A stretch of 64,000 nucleotides of DNA from JACVRM01 sp963817375 (GCA_963817375.1 CAWFOB010000002.1:248001-312000); one strand, 5' to 3'. Shown: positions 26,995 to 37,200, counted from the stretch's first letter. Translations and numbers: made by a program. Notes: generated by a model from the letters alone, not told the origin.

Positions 26995-28082
26995 CCGCCG
27001 TGCCGGTGCCGCTCGTAGACGTGCGCGCGCAGTTCGCTGCGCTGCGCGAAGACGTGCTGTCTCGCCTCGCCGAAGTCGTCGACTCCGGCGTGTACATCCT
27101 CGGTCCGAACGTCAAGGCCTTCGAGGAGGAGGCAGCCTCCTACCTCGGCGTGCCGGAGACGGTCGGCGTCGCGAACGGGACGGACGCGCTCGTGCTCGTC
27201 ATGGACGGCATGGGCATCGGCCCTGGAGACGAGGTCATCTGCCCCGCATTCACCTTCTACGCGACGGCCGAGGCGATCGCGCGCCGCGGCGCGACGCCGG
27301 TCTTCGCCGACGTCGAGCCGGTCACGCTCAACCTCGACCCCGCCGACGTCGAACGGCGGATCACGCCGGCGACGAAGGCGATCATGCCGGTCCACCTCTT
27401 CGGCCGCCCCGCCGCGCTCGACGCGTTCGCGGAGCTCGGCGTGCCGATCATCGAGGACGCCGCACAGGCCTTCGGCGCCGCCGGCATCGCGACCACCGGC
27501 GTCGCCTCGACCTTCAGCTTCTTCCCGACCAAGAACCTTTTCGGCCTTGGAGATGGTGGCCTCTGCGCCTTCACCGACACGGAGCTCGCCGAGCGCGTGC
27601 GCATGCTGCGCTTCCACGGCTCCAAGGCCAAGAAGACGTTCGAGTTCGTCGGCTACAACTCGCGCCTCGACGAGCTCCAGGCGGCCGTCCTACGGCTCTT
27701 CCTGACGAAGCTCGACGAGTGGAACGGGCTGCGCCGCGAGGCCGCTGCGCGCTACGCCGAGCTGGGCCTCGGCGAGCTCTGCGACTTGCCCGCCGACGAG
27801 CCGGGCCACGTGTACCACATGTACGTCGTGAGGACGCCCGAGCGCGACCGCCTTGCCGCCGCGCTGCGTGAGGCCGAGATCGCGTCCGCCTCGTACTACG
27901 TCGTCCCGCTGCACCTCCAGCCGGCGCTGCGCTTCCTCGGCTGGGGTGAAGGCTCGCTCCCGGAGACGGAGGCGGCCGCCGCAGACAACCTCGCGCTGCC
28001 GCTGTGGGCCGGCATCACGCCCGAGATCCAGCAGCGCGTGGTCGAGACGATCCGCCAGGCGTCGCGGGTGGGCGTGGGCTAG
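26991..28082 (+). CDS. DegT/DnrJ/EryC1/StrS family sugar aminotransferase
   Basis: 363 residues from GTG 26991 (GTGA overlap); GTG 27000 after a TAGACT box is an alternative. PLP-dependent enzyme transferring an amino group to a keto-sugar nucleotide. It begins VPLVDVRAQFAALREDV; substrate/PLP elements include ANGTDALVLVMDGMGIGPGDEV, EDAAQAFGA, and the PLP lysine in FSFFPTKNLFGLGDGG. The paired nucleotide-sugar dehydratase follows directly, so together they probably make an aminosugar such as bacillosamine- or FucNAc-type precursors for surface glycans. Confidence 0.92.
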   Translation: MTAVPVPLVDVRAQFAALREDVLSRLAEVVDSGVYILGPNVKAFEEEAASYLGVPETVGVANGTDALVLVMDGMGIGPGDEVICPAFTFYATAEAIARRGATPVFADVEPVTLNLDPADVERRITPATKAIMPVHLFGRPAALDAFAELGVPIIEDAAQAFGAAGIATTGVASTFSFFPTKNLFGLGDGGLCAFTDTELAERVRMLRFHGSKAKKTFEFVGYNSRLDELQAAVLRLFLTKLDEWNGLRREAAARYAELGLGELCDLPADEPGHVYHMYVVRTPERDRLAAALREAEIASASYYVVPLHLQPALRFLGWGEGSLPETEAAAADNLALPLWAGITPEIQQRVVETIRQASRVGVG

Positions 28083-29969
28083 ATGGTCCCGGTGACGCGG
28101 TACCGGGTCGCGCAGGTCGCGGCCGACGCGCTGCTGATCGCGGTCGCGTGGTACCTCGCGTTCCAGCTGCGCTTCGACGGCGACCTGCCGCGGCCGTACC
28201 AGCGGCTCTTCGACCGGACGCTCTTCGTCGTCGTGGTCGTCGAGCTCGTCGTCTTCGTCGCCTTCGGCTTCTACAACCGCTGGTGGCGGTACGTGTCCAC
28301 GCGGGACATGTGGGCGCTCGCACGCGGCGTCACCGTCGCGTCGCTGGTCGTGCTGCCGGCCGTCTACCTCTGGAACCCGGTGCCCGGCTTCCGCGTCCCG
28401 GTCGGCGTCATGGTCGTCGACTGGATCATCTTGCTCGGCCTCGTCACCGGCTCGCGCCTGCTCGCGCGCACGATCGTGGAGCGCCCGGCTCCCGGCTCGA
28501 TCGTCTCGCACGGCAAGGAGGTCGTGGTCGTCGGCGCGGGCGACGCGGGCCAGCTCGTGATCCGGGAGCTGCAGAGGAACCGCGTCCTCGGCTCGACGCC
28601 GATCGGGATCGTCGACGACGACCCGCGGAAGCGGAACCTCCGCGTCCAGGGCGTGCGCGTCCTCGGCACGACCGCGGACCTCCCGCGCCTACTCCGCGAG
28701 CACCGTCCCGACGAGCTGATCATCGCCATCCCGTCCGCGTCCGGCGAGCAGCGCCAGCGCATCGTCGAGATCGCCCGCGACGAGGGCGTCCCTGTCAAGA
28801 CCGTGCCGGGGCTCTACGAGTTGATCTCCGACCGCCTGGCCGGGCAGATCCGACCGGTCGAGGTCGAGGATGTCCTCGGCCGCGAGCCGGTCGACGTCGA
28901 CATCGCGGCAGTCGCCGGGTACCTCGCCGGCGAGACGGTGCTCGTCACCGGCGCAGGCGGCTCGATCGGCTCCGAGCTGTGCCGCCAGATCGCGCGCGTC
29001 GGGCCGAAGCGGATGATCCTCGTCGACCAGGCGGAGACGCCGATGTTCGAGATCGAGCGCGAGCTCGTCGCCGAGCGCGGCTTCTCGGCCGCCATCCCGG
29101 TGCTCGCCGACGTCGGCAACCGGACGCGGATGCGGCAGGTCTTCGAGCGCTACAAGCCGTCGGTCGTCTTCCACGCCGCCGCGTACAAGCACGTGCCGCT
29201 GATGGAGGCGAACCCGGTCGAGTCGGTGCGCAACAACGTGCTCGCGACGAAGATCGTCGCCGACGTCGCCGTCGAGTTCGGCGCCCGCCGCTTCGTGCTC
29301 ATCTCGACCGACAAGGCGCTCAACCCCCGCGCCGTCTACGGCCAGTGCAAGGCGCTCTGCGAGTGGGTGATCGAGGCCTACGGCCACCGCAGCGACATCT
29401 CGACCCGCTTCGTCGCCGTGCGCTTCGGCAACGTGCTCGGCTCCGCCGGCAGCGTGATCACGATCTTCCGCCGCCAGATCGCCCGCGGCGGCCCGGTGAC
29501 CGTCACGCATCCGGAGATGACCCGCTACTTCATGACCATCCCGGAGGCCGTCTCGCTCGTCGTCCAGGCGGGCGCCATCGGCGGCCGCGGCGAGATCTTC
29601 GTGCTCGACATGGGCGAGCCGGTCAAGATCATGGACCTCGCGAACAACATGATCCGCCTCTCCGGACGCGAGCCCGGTCGCGACATCGCGATCGAGATCA
29701 CCGGCGCACGCGCCGGTGAGAAGCTCCACGAGGAGCTCTGGGGCGAGGGCGAGGAGATCGCCGAGACGCCGCACCCGCAGATCCGGCGCGCCCGCCGCCC
29801 GCCCGTCGAGGCGGCGTGGCTCGACGGCGAGCTCGTGGAGCTCGAGCAGCTCGTCGAGGACGGCGACACCCTCGGGCTCGTCACGCGGCTCTCGCAGACC
29901 GTCGGCGCCCCGGTCCGTTCCGACGTCCCGCTGCCTGCAAGCTCCGTCACGCAGCCGGCACAGAGCTGA
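28083..29969 (+). CDS. Membrane-bound nucleotide-sugar 4,6-dehydratase (PglF/WbpM/CapD type)
   Basis: 628 residues. Four N-terminal helices (about 10-120) precede a CoA-binding-like Rossmann domain (VVVVGAGDAGQLVIREL, about 140-270) and a C-terminal SDR domain with GAGGSIGSEL, FHAAAYKHVPLMEANP, STDKALNP and the YGQCK segment. The last gives a Tyr-xxx-Lys, where WbpM/PglF proteins usually have Met in the Tyr position, so the reaction (dehydratase versus dehydratase/epimerase) is uncertain. UDP-GlcNAc is the usual substrate. It starts one base after the aminotransferase stop. Confidence 0.92.
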   Translation: MVPVTRYRVAQVAADALLIAVAWYLAFQLRFDGDLPRPYQRLFDRTLFVVVVVELVVFVAFGFYNRWWRYVSTRDMWALARGVTVASLVVLPAVYLWNPVPGFRVPVGVMVVDWIILLGLVTGSRLLARTIVERPAPGSIVSHGKEVVVVGAGDAGQLVIRELQRNRVLGSTPIGIVDDDPRKRNLRVQGVRVLGTTADLPRLLREHRPDELIIAIPSASGEQRQRIVEIARDEGVPVKTVPGLYELISDRLAGQIRPVEVEDVLGREPVDVDIAAVAGYLAGETVLVTGAGGSIGSELCRQIARVGPKRMILVDQAETPMFEIERELVAERGFSAAIPVLADVGNRTRMRQVFERYKPSVVFHAAAYKHVPLMEANPVESVRNNVLATKIVADVAVEFGARRFVLISTDKALNPRAVYGQCKALCEWVIEAYGHRSDISTRFVAVRFGNVLGSAGSVITIFRRQIARGGPVTVTHPEMTRYFMTIPEAVSLVVQAGAIGGRGEIFVLDMGEPVKIMDLANNMIRLSGREPGRDIAIEITGARAGEKLHEELWGEGEEIAETPHPQIRRARRPPVEAAWLDGELVELEQLVEDGDTLGLVTRLSQTVGAPVRSDVPLPASSVTQPAQS

Positions 29970-29994
29970 CACGGGCGCAAGCCGGGCGCGCCAG

Positions 29995-30000
29995 TAGGCT
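29995..30000 (+). promoter_or_regulatory. -10-like box of a putative leaderless promoter (uvrD2-like)
   Basis: TAGGCT, then 6 bases (CGGCGC) and GTG 30007, with no ribosome-binding site. Confidence 0.45.
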
Positions 30001-30006
30001 CGGCGC

Positions 30007-31848
30007 GTGGACATCCTCGACGGCCTGAACCCCGAGCAGCGGCGTGCCGCGGAAGCGACCCGTGGGCCGGTCTGCATCCTCGCCGGCGCCGGCTCCGGCA
30101 AGACGACGACGATCACCCGGCGCATCGCGAATCAGGTCGCGACGGGCGCGTTCCCGGCCTCCGCGATCCTGGCGGTCACGTTCACGGACAAGGCGGCGGG
30201 CGAGATGCGCCGGAGGCTCGGCGAGCTCGGCGTCCAGGGGGTCGCGGCGCGCACGTTCCACGCGGCCGCGCTCGCGCAGCTCCGTTACTTCCGGCCGGAC
30301 GCGCCGATCCAGATCCTGTCCTCGAAGGTGCTGGCCCTGCGCAACTTCTCGCGCTCCCTGCCCGGCGCCTACAAGTTCCGCCCGGCCGGCGATCTCGCCA
30401 CCGAGGTCGAGCGTGCCAAGAGCCGGCGGGTCACACCGGAGACGTACCTCGACTCGCTCGGCGGGCACACGCCGCCGATCCCGCCCGACCTGATGCAGAA
30501 GGTCTACGCGCGCTACGAGCGCTGGAAGCGCGAGGCAGGCCGCGTCGACTTCGAGGACCTGCTCGAGCTGACGATCCGCACGCTCGACGAGGACGAGCAG
30601 GCACTCGCGACCGTGCGCGAGCGCTACCGAGCCTTCACGGTCGACGAGTTCCAGGACGTCAACCTGCTCCAGCAGGAGCTGCTCGACCGCTGGCTCGGCC
30701 CGTCCGACGAGCTGTGTGCGGTCGGCGACGACTACCAGGCGATCTACGGGTTCACGGGCGCGACGCCCGAGTTCCTGCTCGCGCTGCCGTCGCGATTCCC
30801 GCACGCCACGGTCGTCCGGCTCGAATCGAACTACCGCTCGACGCCGCAGGTGCTCGAGCTCGCGAACCGGCTCGTGCCGAACCTCGGCGGCGCGGAGAAG
30901 ACGCTGCGCGCGACGCGGCCGGACGGGCCGGAGCCCGAGCTCCGCCCCTTCGCCTCGCCGGACGACGAGGCGGCGTTCGTGGTCGAGCGCATCCGCGAGC
31001 TGGACGGCGTTCCGCTCGAAGAGGTCGCAGTGCTGCTGCGCACAAATGCCCGCTCGGCCGACTTCGAGGAGGCGTTCCACGAGGCCGGGATGCCGTTCCA
31101 GGGCGCCTCGCTGCTCGCTCGAGATGGCGCTCGCCAGCTGTTGAAGGCACTCCGCGGCGCCCGCGGCCCCCTTGCGGCGACGGTCGCACTGCGCGCTCGA
31201 GACCAGGGACTCGTCGACCCGGTGCCGGATGGCCTCGGCGAGCGGGAGCTGACTCGCCAGAACGATCTCGCGCGCCTCGTTCGCCTTGCCCGCGAGCTGG
31301 ACGACGGCGAGCGCGAGATCTCTGACTGGATCGACGAGCTCCATCGCCGTTTCGGCCCGGAGGCCGGCCGCGGTGTGCACCTGCTGACGCTGCACCGTGC
31401 CAAGGGCCTCGAGTGGGACGCGGTCTTCCTGCCGCGCATCGAGGAGAAGGAGCTTCCGTCGCGGCTTTCGAAGACGGACGACGAGATCGCCGAAGAGCGG
31501 CGCCTGCTGTACGTCGGCCTGACGCGGGCGCGCACACACCTGGTCGTGACGTGGGCGGGCAAGCCGAGCCGCTTCCTGCAGGAACTGGGCGTCAGCGCGC
31601 CGTCGAAGCCGCCGCGCCCGGTCGAGACCGACCTGCCGCCCGTCTACCGCGCGCTGAAGGACTGGCGGCTCCAGCGCTCCCAGCAGGACGGCGTGCCGGC
31701 GTACGTCGTGTTCCACGACGCGACGCTCGCGGAGATCGTGCGCATCGCGCCGCGGACGCCGGCGGAGCTCGCCGGCGTCCCGGGGGTCGGGCCGACGAAG
31801 CTCGAGCGCTACGGCGCGGACGTGCTTGCCGTGCTCGGCCGGACGTAG
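30007..31848 (+). CDS. uvrD2: UvrD/Rep family DNA helicase with C-terminal HRDC domain (UvrD2-like)
   Basis: 613 residues from GTG 30007. Superfamily 1A motifs: LNPEQRRAAEA (Q motif), AGAGSGKTTTITRRI (Walker A), AVTFTDKAAGEM (Ia), FTVDEFQDVN (II), GDDYQAIYGFTGA (III), LESNYRST (IV), LHRAKGLEWDAVFLP (V), YVGLTRARTHL (VI). The last about 70 residues, with AELAGVPGVGPTKLERYG, form an HRDC domain as in mycobacterial UvrD2. A 3'-5' helicase for DNA repair. Residues between motifs IV and V are shorter than in UvrD (about 720). The stop abuts a REP-like repeat. Confidence 0.93.
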   Translation: MDILDGLNPEQRRAAEATRGPVCILAGAGSGKTTTITRRIANQVATGAFPASAILAVTFTDKAAGEMRRRLGELGVQGVAARTFHAAALAQLRYFRPDAPIQILSSKVLALRNFSRSLPGAYKFRPAGDLATEVERAKSRRVTPETYLDSLGGHTPPIPPDLMQKVYARYERWKREAGRVDFEDLLELTIRTLDEDEQALATVRERYRAFTVDEFQDVNLLQQELLDRWLGPSDELCAVGDDYQAIYGFTGATPEFLLALPSRFPHATVVRLESNYRSTPQVLELANRLVPNLGGAEKTLRATRPDGPEPELRPFASPDDEAAFVVERIRELDGVPLEEVAVLLRTNARSADFEEAFHEAGMPFQGASLLARDGARQLLKALRGARGPLAATVALRARDQGLVDPVPDGLGERELTRQNDLARLVRLARELDDGEREISDWIDELHRRFGPEAGRGVHLLTLHRAKGLEWDAVFLPRIEEKELPSRLSKTDDEIAEERRLLYVGLTRARTHLVVTWAGKPSRFLQELGVSAPSKPPRPVETDLPPVYRALKDWRLQRSQQDGVPAYVVFHDATLAEIVRIAPRTPAELAGVPGVGPTKLERYGADVLAVLGRT

Positions 31849-31947
31849 GGGCCGTCCCCGTGTCAGCGGGGGCTGTCCCCAGTGTTCAGACGAGGAACCG
31901 GGCTGCACACCAGGGACAGCCCCCCGCTTCGCGTGGGGGACAGCCCC
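31848..31947. repeat. REP-like bipartite repeat element (about 100 bp)
   Basis: GGGGCCGTCCCC (31848-31859) and GCGGGGGCTGTCCC (31866-31879) on the left face GGGACAGCCCCCCGC (31913-31927) and GGGGGACAGCCCC (31935-31947) on the right. The inner arms pair over about 14 bases with one bulged C. It fills most of the 132-base uvrD2-lysR gap and could act as a terminator between them. Same architecture as 24439-24543. Confidence 0.65.
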
Positions 31948-31966
31948 TATGAGATAGCGCGCCCGT

Positions 31967-31982
31967 CATAATCAGCGCTTAT
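31967..31982 (+). promoter_or_regulatory. LysR-type box and -10 overlapping the lysR start
   Basis: ATAA-N7-TTAT (31968-31982) is a perfect dyad of the T-N11-A type bound by LysR regulators and includes the first bases of the lysR start codon. CATAAT (31967-31972) inside it could be the -10 of a leaderless transcript (8 bases to ATG 31981). This arrangement would give negative autoregulation. Confidence 0.5.
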
Positions 31983-32874
31983 GGAAACGCGCCAGCTGGC
32001 GGCGTTCGTCGCCGTCGTCGATCGCAAGAGCTTCTCGCGCGCCGCGGAGCAGCTCGGGCTCTCCCAGCCCGCCGTGTCGCTCCAGGTCGCCGGGCTCGAG
32101 AAGCGCGTCGGCACCAGGCTGCTCGACCGCTCCGGCCGCACCGTCGAGCCCACCGAGGCGGGCGCGCTGCTCTACCGGCGCGCGCAGCGGCTGCTCCAGC
32201 TCGAGGAGCAGCTGCTCGACGAGATCTCGGGCGAGGACGACGAGCTCACGGGCACCGTCGAGATCGGCGCCTCCACCGGCCCCGGCGAGAACGTCGTCCC
32301 GCTCCTGCTCTGCGAGTTCCAGCGCGCGCACCCGGCCGTCCACGTCTCGCTCTCCGTCTGGGACACCCAGACGGTGGTCGAGCACGTCGCCCGCCGCGAG
32401 GTGGAGCTCGGCGTCGTCGGCGCGTCGCGCCGGCACCGCTCCGTCGTCTTCGAGCCGCTCTTCCGCGACGAGGTCGTGCTCGCCACGCCGCCGGGCCATC
32501 CCTTCGCGGGACGGACGATCTCCGTCGACGAGCTTGTCGCCGAGCCGCTGATCATCATGCAGGAAGGCGCCGGCGTCCGGCTCGTGATCGAGGACGAGCT
32601 CCGCGGCATCGGCACGCGTCTCCGCGATCTCGACGTTCGGCTCGAGCTCGGCCTCCAGGAATCCGTCAAGAGCGCCGTGCTCGCGGGCTACGGCGTCAGC
32701 TTCATCGGCCGCTCGGCGATCGAGACGGAGCTCGCCGCCGGGAGCGTCGCAGCCGCCCGGGTCGACGGGCTCGAGCCTGCGCGCGAGATCTCGCTCGTCC
32801 GCGCGACCGGCAGGCCGCTCACGCGTGCCGCGAACGCGTTCGTCGCCTTCGCGCGCGAGCGGCTCGCGGCGTGA
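31981..32874 (+). CDS. LysR family transcriptional regulator
   Basis: 297 residues, normal length. The N-terminal winged helix-turn-helix is METRQLAAFVAVVDRKSFSRAAEQLGLSQPAVSLQVAGLE, written here only as landmarks: FVAVVDRKSFSRAA and LGLSQPAVSLQV. A linker helix and a periplasmic-binding-like effector domain (about 90-290) follow, with LLLCEFQRAHPAVHVSL and AGYGVSFIGRSAI. The effector is unknown. GTG of the following dehydrogenase overlaps its stop by 4 bases, so unusually the regulator is cotranscribed with, rather than divergent from, its presumed target. Confidence 0.93.
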   Translation: METRQLAAFVAVVDRKSFSRAAEQLGLSQPAVSLQVAGLEKRVGTRLLDRSGRTVEPTEAGALLYRRAQRLLQLEEQLLDEISGEDDELTGTVEIGASTGPGENVVPLLLCEFQRAHPAVHVSLSVWDTQTVVEHVARREVELGVVGASRRHRSVVFEPLFRDEVVLATPPGHPFAGRTISVDELVAEPLIIMQEGAGVRLVIEDELRGIGTRLRDLDVRLELGLQESVKSAVLAGYGVSFIGRSAIETELAAGSVAAARVDGLEPAREISLVRATGRPLTRAANAFVAFARERLAA

Positions 32875-33842
32875 TCGTCCGCTGGGGGCTCGACGAGCTC
32901 GCCCCGCTGCTCCGCGACCTCGGCCTCGAGCGCCCGCTGCTGATCACGAGCATGCGGCTCGCCGACTCGTCCGTTCCCGTCGAGCGCCGGTTTACGGGCG
33001 TGCGCCCGCACACGCCGCCCGACAGCGTCCAGGCGGCGGTCGAGGCCGCGGCGGGCGCGGATGCGGTCGTCCCGCTCGGCGGCGGCAGCGCCATCGACAC
33101 CGCGAAGGCGGTGTCCGCCCGGATCGGTCTCCCGGTCGTCTCGGTACCGACGACCTACTCCGGCGCCGAGTGGACGACGTTCTTCGGGACGCGTGACGAG
33201 GAGCGCGGCATCAAGGGCGGCGGCAGCGGAGCGACGCTGGCCGGGATCGTCTACGACCCGCGCCTGACGCTCGACCTGCCGCCGGCCGAGACGGCCGGCA
33301 CGGCCATGAACGCGCTCGCGCACTCCGCCGAGGCGCTGTACACGACGACGCGCAATCCCGACGGAGACGAGGACGCGCTGGCCGGCGCGGCGTTGATCGC
33401 CGAGGCGCTGCCGGCTGTCCTCGCCGCGCCGCAGGATCTGGACGCGCGCACTCGGCTGCTCCGCGGCGCGATGCACGCGGGGGCCGCGCTCGGCGTGTCG
33501 TTCATGGGCCTCGCCCATGCGATCGCCCAGGCGCTGGGGGGGCGCTACGGCTTGCCGCACGGCGCCATGAACGCCCTCGTCCTCGCGCCGACGCTGCGCT
33601 TCAACGAGCCGGTTGCGCACGACCAGCTCGCCCGCCTCGGCGAGGCGCTCGGCGGGGACGCAGCGGCTGAGACCGAGCGGCTGGCCCGCCTGGGCGGCTT
33701 CGAGCGCCTGCGTGACTTCGACGTGCCCGAGGACGACCTGCCGGAGGTGGCCGCCGCGGCAGTCGATCGCCCGGCGGCACGGGCGAATCCGCGCCGGGCG
33801 ACCACGGAGGACATCGAGCAGATCCTCCGCGCCGCTTACTGA
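32871..33842 (+). CDS. Iron-containing alcohol dehydrogenase family, maleylacetate reductase-like
   Basis: 323 residues from GTG 32871. The NAD(P)-binding GGGSAIDTAKAVSA and VPTTYSGAEWTTFFG match maleylacetate reductases of the Fe-ADH superfamily; metal ligands lie in NALAHSAEALY, GLAHAIAQALGG and YGLPHGAMNALV. It is shorter than typical members (about 350-360), mainly at the N-terminus, where the first nucleotide-binding strand is reduced. Maleylacetate reductase feeds aromatic-ring fission products into 3-oxoadipate; no ring-cleavage dioxygenase is in the window, so the substrate remains open. The LysR gene upstream is its likely regulator. Confidence 0.85.
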   Translation: MIVRWGLDELAPLLRDLGLERPLLITSMRLADSSVPVERRFTGVRPHTPPDSVQAAVEAAAGADAVVPLGGGSAIDTAKAVSARIGLPVVSVPTTYSGAEWTTFFGTRDEERGIKGGGSGATLAGIVYDPRLTLDLPPAETAGTAMNALAHSAEALYTTTRNPDGDEDALAGAALIAEALPAVLAAPQDLDARTRLLRGAMHAGAALGVSFMGLAHAIAQALGGRYGLPHGAMNALVLAPTLRFNEPVAHDQLARLGEALGGDAAAETERLARLGGFERLRDFDVPEDDLPEVAAAAVDRPAARANPRRATTEDIEQILRAAY

Positions 33843-33896
33843 AAGAGTGTGGCTAACCGTACGGCGTGTAGCCGTCTCCCGTGCGACGATGGAGCC

Positions 33897-34250
33897 ATGA
33901 GCAAGACCGTCCTCATCGTCGACGACCACCCGAGCTTCCGCGGCATGGCCCGCGCGCTGCTCGAGAGCGAGGGCTTCACCGTCGTCGGCGAGGCGGAGGA
34001 CGGCGCCGCCGCCATCGCACAGGCGCGCGCGCTCCACCCGGATCTCATCCTCCTCGACGTCCAGCTGCCCGACATGGACGGCTTTGCCGTTGCGGCGCAG
34101 CTGACGTCGAACGGCTCGAGGCCCGACATCGTGCTCACCTCCAGCCGCGACGCACGCGACTTCGGCTCGCTCGTCGAGGAGTCCGGCGCCCGCGGCTTCG
34201 TCCCCAAGGCCGAGATCTCGGCGGAGGCGATCACAGCGCTGCTCGGATGA
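33897..34250 (+). CDS. Single-domain response regulator (receiver only)
   Basis: 117 residues from ATG 33897. A CheY-like receiver with acidic pair DD in LIVDDHPSFRGMARALL, phosphoacceptor aspartate in LILLDVQLPDMDGF, switch serine in VLTSSRDARD and lysine in GFVPKAEIS. No output domain follows the receiver. The sequence resembles NarL-type receivers that have lost their LuxR domain. ATGA overlap with the large histidine kinase suggests the two are made together, with this protein acting as a phosphate sink or relay. Confidence 0.9.
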   Translation: MSKTVLIVDDHPSFRGMARALLESEGFTVVGEAEDGAAAIAQARALHPDLILLDVQLPDMDGFAVAAQLTSNGSRPDIVLTSSRDARDFGSLVEESGARGFVPKAEISAEAITALLG

Positions 34251-37200
34251 GAGCGGCCGCGAGGCTCTGGCTGATCGTCGTCCCGGCGGCGCTGCTCGCC
34301 GGCGGTGCGGCGGTTGCGCTTGCCGCGACGGCCGACCACAACATCCAGTCCCCCGTCTTCGTCGCCGTCGCCCTCCTCGTCGGCTGGGCGTTCATCGGCG
34401 CAGGGCTTGTCGCGCGGACGCGCCGACCCGAGAACCGGACCGGCCTGCTGCTCATCGGCGTCGGCTTCGCCTGGTTCTTCAACGGGCTCGCCTACGCGAA
34501 CAACTCGTGGCTCTGGACGATCGGCTTCCTGCTCGGCGCTCTCTGGGCGGCCGTCTTCGTCCACACCTTGCTGGCGTATCCGAGCGGTGAGCTCGGCACG
34601 CGGCGCGACCGGCTGGTCGTCGGCGCCGGCTACACGCTTGCGATCTTCGCCAACATCGCCATCGCGCTGTTCGAGCCGGACCCGGCCTCGTGCAAGGACT
34701 GCCCGGCGAACGCGGTGCTCGTCGACGACAACCATGCCGCCTCGGTCGCGGCGGTCACGATCGTGCAGGTCCTGGCGGCTGCGTTCCTCGTCTCCGTCGG
34801 CGTCGCGATCGTGCTCCGGTGGCGCCGCTCGCAGGGCGCGGCGAGGCGCCTGCTCGGCCCCGTCCTGCTCGCCGGCGGGCTCAGCGTCGCGCTCTTCGGC
34901 GTGTCGATTGCGCTCCAGCCGATCTCGTCGATCGCGTCGAACGTGTTCGACCTGCTGGCGGCGCTCGCGTTCCTCTCGGTGCCCTTCCTCCTGTTGCACG
35001 GCCTACTCCGCACGCGGCTCGCGCGCGCGGGCCTCGGCCGGGCGCTGATCGCCCTGCCCGATGGCGCGTCGCTCGCCGACACGCAGGCCGCCGTGCGAGA
35101 TGCGCTCGCCGACCCGGCGGCCGAGCTGCTCTTCTGGGACGCGCAACGCGTGCAGTACGTCGACATCGACGGCAATCCGCGCGAGCTGGAGCGCCCCGGT
35201 GCCGGCCGGGCCGCCACCACGATCGAGGCGGACGGCCAGCCGCTCGGCGGCCTGCTGCACGACGAAGCCCTCCTCGACGAGCGCGAGCTGCTCGCGGATG
35301 CCGCCGATGCCGCGCGCGTCGCGATCGGCAGGGAGCGCGCGCAGTTCGCGCTGGAGACGAGCGAGCGGCGGAACCGAGCGCTCCTCGAGGCCATCCCCGA
35401 CGCGATGATCCGCATCCGCCGCGACGGCACCGTCGTCGACTGGCATGCGGACGAGCGGCACATCACCTTCAGTGCACCCGAGGGGTTCATCGGCATGAAT
35501 CTCTTCGAGCTCCTCCCTGACCATCGCGGGCCTCTGATGAAGGAAGCGGTCGCCAGGGCGCTCGACACGGGCGAGCTGCAGAACGTCGAGTACAACACCG
35601 ACATCCGCGGCGAGCTGCACAGCCGCGAGGGCCGGGTCGTTGCGAGCGGCGAGGACGAGGTCGTGGTCGTCATCCGGGACATCACCGACCGGGTGCGCGC
35701 GCTCGAGGCGCTCGAGACGAGTGAGCGCCGCAGCCGCGCCCTGCTCGAGGGAGTGCCCGACAACATCTATCGCGTCTCGCGCGACGGCCATCATTTCCTC
35801 GACATCCGGTGGGCCGATCCGACGCGTCTGCCGGTCCCGCAGGAGCGCTTCATCGGCGGGACGGTGCGCGACCTTGGCCTGCCTGGCGACCTCGCCGAGC
35901 GCTTCATCGAGCTCGCCGAGGCGGCCTTCGCGACGGGCCGCGTCCAGTCGACCGAATACGCGGTCGAGGCCGGCGGAGAGCCGCTCTACCTCGAAGCACG
36001 CATCGTTCCGAGCGGCAACGAGGAGTACTTCGTCACCGTTCGCGACGTCACCGACCGCTTGCGCGCGCAGCACGCGCTCGAGACGAGCGAGCGTCGGAGC
36101 CGTGCGCTGCTTGCCGGCATCCCCGACAACATCTTTCGGATCGCCTACGAGGACCACCGGTTCCTCGATGTGCGCATGGCGCGCGTCACGCGCTTCCTCG
36201 ATCCCGATGGTCTCGTTGGGCGGACCGTGGACGACATCGGCATCCCGGAAGCGGTCATCGAGCGCGTCCGCGCGTCCGCCGAGCTTGCGCGCGAGACGGG
36301 GGAAGTCCAGGTGATCGAGTACGAGCTCAAGGACGACAGCGGCGCCATACACCTGGAGTCCCGCGTCGTCCCGAGCGGTGATGAGTACTACCTCGTCGTC
36401 CGCGACGTCACCGACCGTAAGCAGGCGGAGCTCGACCTCCTTGCCCAACGTGACTTCCTGAGCGCGATGGGCGATGCGACCCCGGCGTTGCTCGCGGTCG
36501 TGGGCGGGGACGGGACGATGAGCCACCATCCGATCAACCACGCGCTGCGCGAGCTGACCGGGCTCAGCGCCGAGGACGCGGGGCACAAGAACTTCTTCAC
36601 CCTCGTCTCGTCGGCCGAGGACGCGGCCAGGACGGAGCGGCTGGTGCGGATCGTCGCCGACACGGGTGAGCCGCAGTCCGCCGAGACCCGCTGGCGTAGC
36701 CGCGACGGTGACCGTCTCGTCGCGTGGACGTGCACGGCGCTTCCGGAGATCGAGCGTGGCCGCCGGTACGTCCTGATCAGCGGCGTCGACGTCACCGAGC
36801 GCGCCGCCCAGGAGGAGGAGCTGCGCCGCTCGCGCGCGCGCATCGTCGAGGCCGGCGACGCCGAGCGGCGACGCCTCGAGCGCAACCTGCACGACGGCGC
36901 CCAGCAGCGTCTCGTCTCGCTGTCCCTGTCGCTGCGGCTCGCGCAGGCGCGCGTGAAGAACGACCCGGAGGCGGCCGACAGCCTGCTCGTCGGTGCGAGC
37001 GAGGAGCTCGCGCTCGCGCTCGAGGAGCTGCGCGAGCTCGCGCGCGGCATTCATCCCGCCGTCCTCACCGACCGCGGGCTCGGCCCGGCGCTCGAGTCGC
37101 TCGCCGACCGCGCGCCGCTCCCCGTCCAGCTCGCGCAGATGCCCGACGAGCGTCTGCCGGCGTCGGTCGAGGCGGCTGCGTTCTACGTCGTGGCTGAGGC

